A DNA stretch of 64,000 nucleotides, from NCBI GenBank assembly GCA_015039465.1, contig MU130567.1:1-64000 (forward strand), given 5' to 3'. The stretch is from Phlegmacium glaucopus. Its lineage: Eukaryota > Basidiomycota > Agaricomycetes > Agaricales > Cortinariaceae. Shown piece after piece: positions 46,701-58,054 of the stretch (position 1 is the first letter of the stretch; each line of letters begins with the position of its first letter). A model generated the notes under the pieces. It had not been told where the DNA came from. It made no database searches and saw only the letters and a program-made list of their open reading frames with translations. The position numbers and the translations under genes are program-made.

Positions 46701-48400
46701 TCAGTCAGCAGTGTACAAAGGTGGAATATCCATCAATACGTTCGTCGTTGGAGTACTTGGGGGCATCCGAATGCCACTGTCTTCATGTAATCGGACATTT
46801 GGTGGGGACCTGGTGCCGTTACTTTGCATGGGAACTATATCTGGCGGTGCATCGCCCCGTAGTTGAGGTCCGAGCGCAGCCAGCCCCTCCGCCTCTCTGT
46901 TTGATTCGTTGGGTAAAGGCAATGGCGAAGGACGTGACGCTACGGGCGGCAGAGTAGGTAACAAGGAGTTGATTGTAGCCAAAGGAGATTTGTGAAGGGG
47001 GGGAACAGGACGTAGGTTTGTTGTATGTGCAATAGCATCAGGCGAAGCGCTGAGGCTAGGGGTTGATCCATATATGTGCCCTTTAGTTCCATACGTCACA
47101 GCGTTTCCTGTGTGCGTGATCTGCGGGGCTTGCGAATGGGAAATACCACCCGATGATGAGGGATTCAGCGTGGTGCTTGGCGGGTATAGAGGAGTATAGT
47201 TGAAGGGCTGAGGCGTGGAGCTAATGGCAATTGCCTCTGCAGCGCGTTTCTGGTGGCGGCGTAAGAGAAGAAATCCAAAGATAATAAAGACAGTGAGAGC
47301 AAGGCCGCCAACCACACCTCCAACGATAGCGCCGACTGGAGTGGAGCTCTTCATTGGGGTTGATGTTCCAGAAACAGCACTACCATTAGTGGAAGAGGTA
47401 GCATGCGGGGATATAGATGTTGTTGTGGACGATAATGTCCCGTTTTGGATTATGAGGTATTGTATAGTAAGAGGTGTTGAATTGTTGCCGTGATACACTA
47501 CATTCAATGTGTGAGGTCCTGCGGGAAGTTGTGCGGTTTCAAAGAATTTTTGTTGAAATAATGAGTTTGCGTCCTCATATGGCAGCTGAAAGCTGATAGG
47601 TGTTTGTCCATCAATGGAATACGTTGCTGGCGATGCGGCAAGAGGGGAACCACCGTACAACCCATTGGGTGAAAATCCATACCAGCTTAGGGAAACACCT
47701 GACATCACGACAGTAAATCAGACGATAATCATTTGCCGTGATGGAGGTGTGGTTTGCATACCAACGAAACTGAAATTTAATGTTGCTCCAGAAACCAAAG
47801 TCATATTCATATTCGGAACCGAGTCTGCCAGAGACTGCCACTGCCCTTGCCCATACTGTAACTGGGGGTCTTGACTTTCGACGAGGATGATTTCCTGATC
47901 CAGTGGTACGCTGGCGGATGGAACGTATTGAATATTATCAAACCAAAACGTCTGGTTTTGTACTGTAACATTGACAGTTATGATATGTGGCCCATCCAAA
48001 AGCGAGCCGTAGCTGCAAAAATTCCATTTGTTCTCTGGATTTAGGAAAGGAGTGGTTGCACCGATACTGATATTGTCGATAAAGCACTGCCACGATGGAT
48101 CTAAAACCCCAGAATTGTTGCGAATAATATTGGAACCAATTACTGCGACCTGAGTTCCTGGACATGGAAACACAATCGATTACAAACAACTTGATGTGCT
48201 TTGAAAAAATAGTACTCACCATGAAATGTAAACGAAAGGCTTGCATTCGCTTGGGTACCGTGGAGTGTACTTCGAAAAGGAGCACCATAAGTTCCTTGAG
48301 AATCCTGACTGCCTTCGTCTGGAAACCATGATGGTCCATCATACTGAATTCTTGAGTCAACGTCATCAACTATTATCCATCGAGGAACTGTTGTCGACAT
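46701..48400 (-). pseudogene. single-pass membrane protein, copy 3, with in-frame TGA
   Basis: Exon 1 (48400-48220) and exon 2 (48157-46701) keep one frame across a 62-nt intron for 546 codons, apart from a TGA at 47718-47720. There copies 1 and 2 read IIVISHTFATSGVS and copy 3 reads IIV-stop-FTVVMSGVS. The rest is intact: two beta-rich segments, a shorter Ser/Thr stalk, helix GAIVGGVVGGLALTVFIIFGFLLL, and a tail nearly identical to copy 2. Ectodomain divergence from copies 1 and 2 is marked, so it is the older paralogue. The stop would leave only the first half of the ectodomain, without a membrane anchor. The intact remainder suggests either a recent loss or readthrough. Confidence 0.75.
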
Positions 48401-48850
48401 TTAGTAGTGGTCAGAGTAGGGCGATTGAGTTGCCGGTTTGTTGAGTGTTGATATTGAGCATTATGAGCACCTAATCGCCTTGTAACCTTTGACCGTGGTC
48501 CGTCACGAATTTTCCTGGCTTCTCAACCTGTCAAGCATGTCAAGGGTCGAAAAGTTTACCTAAAACTACTACGGTTGAAATCACGGCCAGAATTGTCGAC
48601 GATTAATGCGAAAATCGCGATTACCTGAGCTCACTGACAATCACCAAATAATCGTCCAGGAATCGCCTGCTTTGACGGCTACTATTGATGTATAGCTTCT
48701 GGAGCAGGAAATGCAAGTGAAGACCGACATTGCTCTCTCCGTGAGAAATAGTGAAGGGTTCGACGGACTGCATTGACAACAGATAATGCAACTTACCATG
48801 CCTATTTAAAGAAACATAGGTATTGGCATCTGCCTCGGGGGAGACCAGCA
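48401..48850. other. intergenic, nothing recognised
   Basis: This is the upstream region of membrane protein copy 3 up to the transposon cluster. No gene was seen. Confidence 0.4.
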
Positions 48851-49340
48851 ACACATTGGGATAAAACTATCCAGAAACCCAGGACCCCGGTCAATAGCAG
48901 AAACGGTCTGATCCCAATCCGGACAAATTTTCTGAATTTTCGCAAAATGGCCGGGTGCCAATCCGGACAAAAAGTGGTCAAAATCCGAAAGTAGCCAGAA
49001 CCTGGATCCGGACAGGAACGGCCAAAGGTGTATATACCCTCAGGCCGCTATCCGGACATAAAGTCCCAAGGTGAAGTTGTAGAAAAGCAAGGTAATTCAA
49101 AAGTTCAAACCACTCTGCTGGCTTCTGCTGGAGAACCTCCTTTTTACATTCCATATCCCTCGTTGAATTGCATTATCTCTACCTTCTAGTCTTTACTTAT
49201 GGTCAATAATCTCGTCCTTCACAAAATATATTTGTCCTTATTTTATTTTTGCTAATTTTTATCTGAGCGGCTGCGGACTGCTCCCAACCATCCTCATATT
49301 AATTACTTGAAGTCCCTGTTTGGCAAACTTCTCATTTATT

Positions 49341-51501
49341 ATGGTCACCTCCGAGGGCACAGTGATTGAAGTTGATGATGATGAATTGTTTGATGAGAAG
49401 GAATGGATTGGCAGGGGGAAAAAGTATATCTGGGCCACCCTTCCAGGCTATGTCACATCCGCAAAGAATATATCTCTCGAGATACCTGAAAATTTTGCCT
49501 ACCAGGCCCAGCTACCTACCAAATTTACCTATCACCGACTTCCTTTCATTCAAGCTACCACGGCTATCATCGGAAATTATTTCCAGCAAGACAAGTACCT
49601 GGTTTAGTACCGACAAGCCAACTGCCAACAATTCTATCTTGATATTGCGGCCAGTCCCTTCACCAGAGTTTCTCAACAACCTTGAAGCAGCCTATGGTCA
49701 GGCCTGGCTTGATGGTGCCAAGTCAGTCATAGATCAACGCTTTAATGATGGCACTGACTGTTTCCCATTGTGGACAATTTCTTTCTGGAGGGCGGTCATA
49801 CAGTGTCATGAAGTCCAGGCTCTTTGGAAGACAAGTGTGTTATGGTTGGATCGAGAAGGAAGTAAATCCAAGGGCAAGACGCCACCAGAACCGATTCAGC
49901 AAGTCCGTCAATTATTTGGGTCGCTTGCATGGAATTCTAAGATGTCTTACTGCAATCAACACACCACAACATTGCACCTATCCAAATTGCTTGGGACTGC
50001 CTGGCTGAGCGATGAGCACATCAACATGATGATGGAAGAACTGCTTGTCGAATTATCATCTAATCCCAAGCCCAAGGTCCAAGCCGTTGACCTTTCCTTT
50101 GCTCTCAAGATCAGCAATGTCCAGGAGAATGAGAATGAATCCGAATCCCAGAAGATCCTCAGGAGATTTTCCAATCAGGCTCAAGAACAACTTCTCGAGC
50201 GGTTATACTTCCCACTCCATGTCAACAACAACCATTGGATTGCTGGTATGATTGACTTTAAGTGGCGGACATTTTCCTTTGGTAGGAAATTCCAGAGATC
50301 TGTCCAGAGCTTGGGACTCATTCCATTTTCAGGAGATTCACTGTACGCCATAGGAAAAGGTTCAGGTGCTCCAGGAAAAATTATTTCGCATCTGCAAGTA
50401 TGGCTAAAGCAGGCCTTCGGAAAGCGGTTCAAGAACCAGGGAAATATGCTTCCACATGCGATACAGGAAGATGCATATTCCTGTCCGATCATTGCAGTGA
50501 ATACTATCGCTCATTCTGTTTTTGACCAGCCCCTCTGGACAACCGAGCGTGCAGTTGCAGAGAGACTTTCATGGTTCATCCATTTTGCATCTGCACAAAA
50601 AGCCTACGTCAACAAAACATCCATGCCCTTAGCAGTAGGAAATCAGTCAGATACCAGTGTTGATGCACCTCAACGCCATGCTCATCTCGCAATTTCAGAA
50701 CTACTTAACCCCCTTCCTACTCCACAATCTCCCAACTACAACTCGGAAACTGACTCAGACAGCAGCGACGGTGTAATTAAAGACGATGATGCTAGCATGG
50801 CCGATGGGACAGGGAGCGCACTTGCAGATTCAGAATCAGACTATCCGGCTTCAAGTCTCTGGGAAAAGGAGTCTGACCCAGTTTTTGACCATGAAGACAG
50901 AAATCCGAGTCTCACAGTTGATGCACCATTTCCCGAAACCACCAAATCACCCTATTCATTCAAACGCCCGATGGCAACTGAAAAAGCAGGCTTCAAACAT
51001 GCAAGGGACAACTCCAGTGATTCTGATAGCAGCTCAAGCTATCTTTCTGAAGGAGATAAGCAGCCTGCCAGAAAATATATCAAAGCCAGCAAGGGGACAA
51101 GCAAATCCACAGTCGCCTCACAAGCACTGCGACAGAAAATTGCAGATGGGACATTCAAGATTGACCGAGCAAAATATCAAGCATGGAAGAACAAAATCCT
51201 GAAAACTGACCCTGAGGCCGAGTTCAAGCCGGACAGCATTACAATAGCTCGTCATTCCATTTGCGGCAGGCCTGTCAGAGTCAAGGAGCCCTATGACTTT
51301 GTGTGGTGGAAGGATCACTTGGAAGGTTGTGCAGAAAAGATGGCAACAAAGGCTGGCCCCAAACTCAAAACCCCAAGTCTCTTTGCTATGGGTTTTGTGA
51401 AGCGGTCTGAGAAAAAGATAGATACTGGAGGAGAGATAATGCACCAAGCTGAGGTGCCTTGTCCTGGAATAACAGAGGCTGATAATGCTAAAGTCGTGTA
51501 G
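49341..51501 (+). pseudogene. transposon-encoded Ulp1 (C48) protease-like protein, one frameshift
   Basis: From ATG 49341 the frame reads MVTSEGTVIEVDDDELFDEK and IWATLPGYVT, then shifts by one base near 49560-49600 into a long frame running to TAG at 51501 (about 630 further residues). The C48 cysteine-protease core is present: NNNHWIAGMIDF (His and Asp) and HAIQEDAYSCPIIAVN (oxyanion Gln and nucleophile Cys, near 50460-50500). Ulp1-type enzymes cleave SUMO or related tags; in transposons they are thought to process or protect element proteins. The C-terminal third is acidic and Ser-rich (SETDSDSSDG, SSDSDSSSSYLS), ending in a conserved HSICGRPVRVKEPYDFVWWK segment. Apart from the early shift the protein is intact. 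Confidence 0.75.
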
Positions 51502-51630
51502 TACTTGAAGTGTACAGGAGCTCTTGGAGGAGGAGGAAGGTCACTGCCAGTTATCGCAAAAGGTCTTTTCAACAAGCTTTTCAGCAAGCTTACAATGAAG
51601 AAGAACAGACAGAAAGTAGTCGACACTTAA

Positions 51631-54600
51631 ATGCATGAATGGAAGTGGAGGAATGATCATACTAACTTATGTGTTTTCTCAACCTTGTGTCAAAAGAATG
51701 TTGCTGACCAATCAGCAGCCACAAAACGCCCGGAGCCCTGTTCCAAATGCCACACTGTCCTTCAGAGTAAACCTTTCAAAAACACTATTCGTTGCCCAAT
51801 TCCCTCTGACAAAAAAATCATTTTTGTCAACCATCATTTCCGAAACAAATTGCTGGGCAGGATCTATGCTCGCACTATTGGTGTTCGAGAAATCATTGAG
51901 GATGAGGTATGTTGATGGGCCTGTATTTAATCCTCATATTTCACTGACTAAAATTCCTTCAGAACGCCAAGTCAAGCCCATTTGTGCGCGCTATGCACAG
52001 GGAGCTTTGAGTGGTAAATACAACAATGAGGTTTTCAATGGCCTTCTTGTAGCTATGGTCACCAAGCACGACAAGGAAGAGCGCAGTGTCCGAATGCAGA
52101 ACTTCCACTATGCACCTGCATGGGAGGAGGTATGCCACATTACATGGACACACAGTCCACGCACATATAATTTCCTGCGGGAATACTTGCCAATGCCAAC
52201 GGAACAAAACCTTCGGTAAGATTCCCTTCATTCCTCACACCCTCTTTCTGATTATTTTCTCAGGAAAAATGAAGCATGCCAACCCCGTTTTCCTATGGAC
52301 ATATGCAACCAGACCTTTGATCTGCTGCCGACTATCTTGCAGGTCTAGATTTTGATGGCCCAGTTGCTCCCAGCTGTGACGACACGAAACTTTTTGCGAC
52401 TTACCGCCTTTATTGGGATTCAGAGCAGGAGTCTTATTTCCTTGTTGGTGGAACAGATGGTCCATTGCGAGTTGCAGAGCCAGATTCGGTCAAGGAGGCA
52501 ATTGAAGTGGCAAAGGCAGAAAAGGTGACCAAGGTATGCATAAACACTCACTTCTCTTTCTATGTATTAAATCCATTTCAGGTTTGATTATGGTGTTTGA
52601 CGATTCCTGCACCGAAAATCAGCCCTATCATTGTCGCTGCCCTCCCAATCAATTCAATGGACGCACCATCTCTTTTTGTCCTTCTGATCAAGGTTCTGGA
52701 TGGGTTAATCAACAAGGGAATTTGTGTGGTATCCTACGCTTGCGATGGAACAGAAGTCGAACGAGCCGTCCAAAGGCTTTTCCTGGATCAGGCATCACAA
52801 AAGCAATACATAATCAACAATCCTCGTCCTGGTTGTAGCCCCACTATCATTGAATTTGGTGTTTACCGTGGTCAGGTCATTTGCATGGTTCAAGACTCAA
52901 AACATGCTCTCAAGACGATGCGGAACAACTTGTTTTCTGGGGCATGGTTGCTAACATTTGGCAACTTCGTTTCAATCTATCAACACATCGTCCACATCAC
53001 ACAGGGAGCTGAGACACCACTATTCAGCTGAGATGTTACCAAAGTTGACCGCCAGGATGACAATGCCGCTGTCCGCCTTTTTCAGCAGACATTCTCAAGT
53101 ACCCCGCAGATCATCACCCTGATTACGTTGGTGAGATTGTCTATCTGTTCGTGTTCGGCGAGCTAATTGATGCATATCAGCACCGCAGCATGGCACATTC
53201 AGAATGTATCAAATTAGCACTCCGTGCCCACTACTTCCTTGACTCTTGGGAAGCTTTTCTTCAAAGTTGCGGTTACCGGAAGGATCAGTATTTCATTTCT
53301 CAAGAGGCAAATGACATCCTTCACATCATCATTGAAGGCCTTATCGCCCTTATCATCATCCACCGTGACCATCTTTCTGGACCAGTTGCCTTGCTCCCTT
53401 GGCTACATTCAAGTGAAGCCTGTGAACATGTATTCGGAGAAGCTCACCAAGTAGTCAAGGACTTCACATTTCTTGACTTCATCTACATGATCCCCAAGCT
53501 TCGAATCAAACTGCACCAGGCTGTCCTCCGTGGAAAATCATCCAATGGAAAGGCTCGCGCTGTTGGATATTCACACACATATTTCGATCATGAAGGCCTC
53601 GACTTAGTGGCATTATCTACCTACCCAACTGATGCCGAGATTAATATTCTGGCTGAGCGTGCAGCGCAGGAGGCAAACAGTTTGGTTGCCTTGCTTGGTG
53701 TCAACCCCGACATTCTACATCGGCCCCAAAATGTCCAACCACCTGTATGGCTTCCTGGCGTACACTCGTGGCTCGATGATGAATTGGATTTTCTTGAATT
53801 GGATTCAGAAGTGGAAGATTCCAAGGACGACAATCTTGGGGAGGCCAGGGAGTTACAGAAGATTTTAGATGATGAGGAAGGAAGTCCTATCTCTTGTAGT
53901 CACCAGATTGACAACAAGTGCTTGAATTTGACTTCTGCAGCACTAGCTATCACCACAGAAGAGGTTGCTATAGTGTTTGTTCACCCATTTTCATTGTAGT
54001 CTCAGTTTACTAAATGCTTATTATTTTACAGAAAGAGATTTGCTGAAGTGGATGAAGAAGAGTTGGAAGATGTTGTTGCAGACGAGTTTGCACAAGTTCA
54101 ACAACTTACGGAATTGTACAAGAGCCTACCTGCTCCAAAGATCCACAACAAACAAACTCGACCCCTTGGTCATGGATCTATACAGTATGATGATCTTGAC
54201 TTCGAGATGCTCGTAAGCATGAGACAACAGCACCAGACCAAGCAGGCAGCCTCTGGTGTTTGGACCAAGAAGTCTAAACCGGCAAAGGACACCATGCATG
54301 GTCAGATCATACGAGAGTTCCATCAAGCACTGAAGGAGGCACAGGATGAGAAGGCAGCGGGGACTGGGAAGCTACAGGATGATCGATGGAAAGAGGGCCC
54401 ACGTGAACCTGCACCTGGCGGTCGAGGAGGCATTATTGACGGTGTCACTGCACCAGATCTTGCAGGAGGGAATGCTGCTAATGCAGCTGTGGCAGCTGGG
54501 ACTGCCGCAAAACAGGTGCAAATAGACTTTGAATTTACAGTGGAATCCTATGACGTTGATCTCACATTCTACTAGGCAGCTACCCGCCGCAAGAACCTCT

Positions 54601-55060
54601 TCATAAAATCTCAAGTGCCTAGATTGCCAGAGCTTATTGAAGCGAGGGTGACCATGATTTGTCCACTCCAAGTTGGTGACTTTGGGTTCGTGTTAACTGC
54701 AAGCAGCATTATGCTTGGACATGGTAAGTTTCAAGTTTTTTGGTAACACTATCTTACCACTAATATGACTATGCAGTTGTTGCAATGTACTCCAAAACTG
54801 GTGGGAAGAACGGGAAACACAGCTCTATCACAGAATCATCAAGCATCGCAGCCGTTTTGTACCTTGCTGTTCAGCTTTTCCAGTACTGCCTTGCTCGGCA
54901 GTTCCGTTCAGTTCCCGACACAACTGCGATTTTTCAAACAAAACAATTCCTTCTGCTATCGTCACTCTTGTTTCTGTGCCTCGTCAACACCAAGATATCT
55001 CCTGAACAACTGGCTGCCTCTTTTATTGAATTATCACCAGAGGATGTTGATCATTATTGA
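51631..55060 (+). pseudogene. transposase of the 6.5-kb element, multiply disrupted
   Basis: A zinc-finger-like start (EPCSKCHTVLQS) and FRNKLLGRIYARTIGV (51790-51905) lead over a gtatgt...ttcag intron into RYAQGALSGKYNNEVFNGLL and MQNFHYAPAW. The catalytic part follows at 52600-53600: SYACDGTEVERAV, IQDSKHALKTMRNNL-type MVQDSKHALKTMRNNLFSGA, and LPWLHSSEACEHVFGEAHQV. These carry Asp and Glu spaced as in RNase H-fold eukaryotic transposases; the D-x-x-H-x-x-K-x-x-RN signature is shared with P-element/THAP9 and hAT-like families. The C-terminal part (54048-55060) includes LPELIEARVTMICPL and GGKNGKHSSITESSSI. Disruptions: a shift near 51975, TGA at 53029-53031 before DVTKVDRQDDN, a shift at a T-run near 53085, and TAG at 54573-54575. 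The superfamily assignment is open. Confidence 0.7.
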
Positions 55061-55423
55061 GCATTACGGGAAGGTCAAAAGCAACTCACCGCAGCCATAA
55101 AAATCTCAAAAAAATGTGGCGGCAGGGGCAAGGACTTGGATTTAGCGGACTAGACTATGTAGCTGGCACTTGCCCATTATCTAAATGTCATTATCTCATG
55201 TCGTTATACCTTTTCTGAGCTCTGTATGGCTCGCTAGACCGTTTGCACCCACCTGGACCATTTCCCAGCCTCTGGAATGGCCAGATCCATTGATCCGGAC
55301 AGATTTTCGGTGAAAAATACCCAGATCCAGCCATCCGGACAAAAACCGCCAAATGGCGTCCGGACAAAAACCCCATTTTCGGGATCAGACCATTTCTGCT
55401 ATTGACCGGGGTCCTAGAAACCC

Positions 55424-58054
55424 CCTTTTCTAAGAAAAAAACCGGGGGTTTCTAAATAAGTTGTCCAGAAACCTGGGTCCCAAAGTCGCTTATCGGCACA
55501 AAATCAGCAGTCTATGTTTTCCCTTCCGACGTTCAAAGTCCGATGTTAGATCTTACCACGTGATGTCCCAAAAAAGGTAAATATCTTCTAACATTTAGAG
55601 TCCGCCCGCAAGCCGAAGGCAACTAACAGTAGCCTGTTATCTCGTGATCTCTACAAAATTTCAAATTCCGACCCCAACCCCGACCAAGTGTGTATTTTTT
55701 GATTGATGGCCTATCAATTTGAAAACAGCTGTAATTTGTGACATAGTAGTGCACCTCCAGACTATCTGTATTTGAATCCACATATTTTGGCTCTAATATG
55801 ACTAGATACTCTCCATACAAAAATTCATAGTCTGTGGACTACTGTTGACCCCAGAGGATCAAGATACAATTCAAGGTGTAAAAATGTACAAAATATATTA
55901 TAATTTACAACCCAGGACTACTACATACAATGTTTGAATGTACAGATATTTTGATTGCCATATTCATATGCAGAGCCTATTATGTATGCATGTAGGGTGA
56001 AAACTTCAGTCCACACCAAGTCCACACAAGGTTGCATGAGACAAGATGCTCCAGGGACAGGAGATAGACAAAGTCCAATCATGAGAAGGGTAAGCACCAT
56101 TGAATGTTGGGCATGTAGATCAAGATAAGTATTTTGAAAGGGCTCACCCTCAACCCCTCAATTGAACAATATGCTATATCTAGCTGGCACAAGTTTGGCA
56201 CTATTATTGAACCCCAAACTGGGGGGTTTCTGATAACATGTACAAATGACTTGCTCAGCTCATGGGGGAATTTTTCCCAACATGTTTGAAACCCCAGGTT
56301 TCTCTTAGAAATGGAGGTTTCTGGATAATTTTATCCAACATATTGGGTGACTTTCCATAAGGCTAACTTGATTTTTACAAATCTAAACCTTAATTTTGGA
56401 GTTCAAAGGTGTACCTGGCAATGAATGTTTAGCAGTTTTCTAAACCACAACCTGACACAAATACTTACCTTGAATCCAGATTTTGTTATCATCAGATAGG
56501 TGTGACTGTTAGTGCTTGAAAGTCCAGTCTGAAGACTGCAAAAAGACTGCAAACTGGACTGGACTGGACTGGAAAAAGACCAGACCAGCAGTCCTGGTCT
56601 TTGACTTTTGAAAATCAAAGACTGGAAAAAGACTGGTTTTTCTGGACTGGTCTGAACTGGCAAAGTTGTAGCCCTAAATTACTCCTTTCCAACAACCCTA
56701 ATATCATAAAAAAGGGATAAAAACTGGCTGATAAATAAATAAATCTGTAAAATATTTGATAAAATCAGACATTTTACTAATATTGTTGTAGAAAATCCAA
56801 ATATTAACATAATCAAATGTTCTTGGGCTTGTTCTGAAGCTCTTATTTATATAAACAAATGTTTCTGATATGAAAGTGTATATTTGTCAGCAGAAGACTG
56901 GTTAAGACCAGGACTGGTCCAATTTATAGGGATGCCAAAGTTCAGTTCAGTTCAGTTCAGCACCCATCTTGTCAGAACCAGAACCAGAACCAGAACTGAA
57001 CCAACAGAACTGGTTCTACTGGTTCAGTTCTGGTTCAGAACCATAAAAACCATTTAAAAATAGACTTTTGTTAGGATATCACCAATTAGACAAGAATTTT
57101 TCATTTTAAATTTTATTTTCTAAAATTACATCTTATTTCTTAGAAATAAGTATATCTTAAAAGTTGAGGCCAGAAGTTTGTAGTATTGGTGTTATAACTA
57201 TACTAAATCATTTTGCCAACCAGTGACAACTTTGAATTGGATAAAACATGAAGTTATAAAAGAGACATATTATTGATTATGTACTATGCCAGACCAAAAA
57301 ATGATGTACTTCTGATTGGAAATATGTTGGTGACTTGAATAAATATTTTCATTACAGCCTTTAAAGGTACAATGTGCCATTCACCTGTAAAACAATGCAA
57401 ATAATACTTAGATTTTGCCTTGGGATATAGTGGTTCAGAATGGTTCAAACTGGTTCAAAATTTTGAGAACCAGAACCAGAACCAGAACTGAACTAGAACC
57501 ATGATTTGGTTTGGTTGGTTCTGGTTCTCTGGACTGGTTCAGAACCAAACTTCAGCATCCCTAGGGTTGAAATCTGAGCAAGAAGACAATGAAATAGTCA
57601 TGATTCTTAAATAGTGTTGCATTTAATCTAATCTAATCAGAAGTCTGAATAGTAATGCCTTCACATCTTGATTTGAACCCAGGGACTGACTTGCCTCCTA
57701 GTACAGACTCAGATGTGAGGGCCAAGTATAGAAACAAATGAACTGTTGTCAGTCTATGCTGTGAGCCTGTAACAACAAAAAATGTATGGCACTAACATTA
57801 GTCAGTCGAAATAATACTGAGGTTATACTACTTGGAATATTGCAGAAATAATCTCTCCATAGTCAGAGATAAAAAAGATAGTAAGGCACAATGAAATATA
57901 TAGAATAGAGATGGTGTATTAGTGTATAATCACAGTTTGTGATCCAACAGCTGATTCAATCCAGGCAGCAAACAAACCAAGAAATCTTGTTGTTTATGTT
58001 AGTAACAGATAGGTTATTATATGTCAATATATGAAGACAAAAATATCATTACTA
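55424..58054. other. AT-rich, repeat-filled intergenic region
   Basis: No gene was found. It contains low-complexity actgg/ccagt runs at 56510-56680. A candidate short inverted-repeat element lies at 56926-57564 (tagggatgccaaagttcag at one end, complement ctgaagtttgg...gcatcccta at the other) with gttcag and aaccag arrays inside. The flank repeat shared with F-box copy D is at 57617-57840. The 3' flank common to all F-box copies begins about 57840. Confidence 0.5.
56926..57564. mobile_element. candidate hAT-like MITE with gttcag/aaccag subterminal arrays
   Basis: The ends are imperfect inverted repeats beginning TAGGGATGC, similar to hAT termini (YAGGGRTG). Just inside lie arrays of gttcag (left) and aaccag/ggttctg (both ends) that can fold onto each other. 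It is about 640 bp with no coding capacity. A matching 8-bp target duplication was not found, so the call is tentative. Confidence 0.4.

Larger units (their letters stand above)
48881..55415 (+). mobile_element. 6.5-kb DNA transposon with Ulp1-like protease and RNase H-fold transposase
   Basis: Bases 48881-48915 and 55381-55415 are inverted repeats matching at 34 of 35 positions and starting AGGACCCCGGTCAATAGCAG. They are flanked by a perfect 8-bp duplication AGAAACCC (48873-48880 and 55416-55423). Inside both ends lie repeated TCCGGACA motifs (four copies at 48920-49070, three at 55295-55365), all in direct orientation and likely transposase-binding sites. Two coding blocks follow on the plus strand: a Ulp1-like protease protein and a transposase in several exons and frames. 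An 8-bp duplication fits the hAT, P-element or Zisupton groups. The coding motifs did not let me choose, and KDZ hallmarks were not seen. Frameshifts and stops make this copy non-autonomous. Confidence 0.85.
48851..56350. mobile_element. older short element split by the 6.5-kb transposon (candidate)
   Basis: The left flank of the large transposon reads acattgggataaaactatcc then agaaacc. Near 56320-56350 the reverse complement appears: ggtttctggataattttatc then caacat. With the 6.5-kb insert removed these would be the ends of a roughly 1-kb element without coding capacity. Related agaaaccccc/gggggtttct motifs are repeated inside it near 55416-55480. No target duplication was identified, so the limits are approximate. 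Confidence 0.4.

Noticed and set aside
52086..52355. Short open frames overlapping the transposase exons
   Set aside because: Other-frame shadows; the transposase reading has conserved motifs, these do not.
48881..55415. Assignment of the transposon to KDZ (Kyakuja-Dileera-Zisupton) or Plavaka
   Set aside because: The 8-bp duplication and Ulp1 domain would fit Zisupton, but the transposase motifs I associate with KDZ or Plavaka are not seen.
56940..57560. gttcag and aaccag arrays as a CRISPR-like or minisatellite locus
   Set aside because: Units are 6 bp without spacers and sit inside inverted ends, so a subterminal array of a MITE is more likely.
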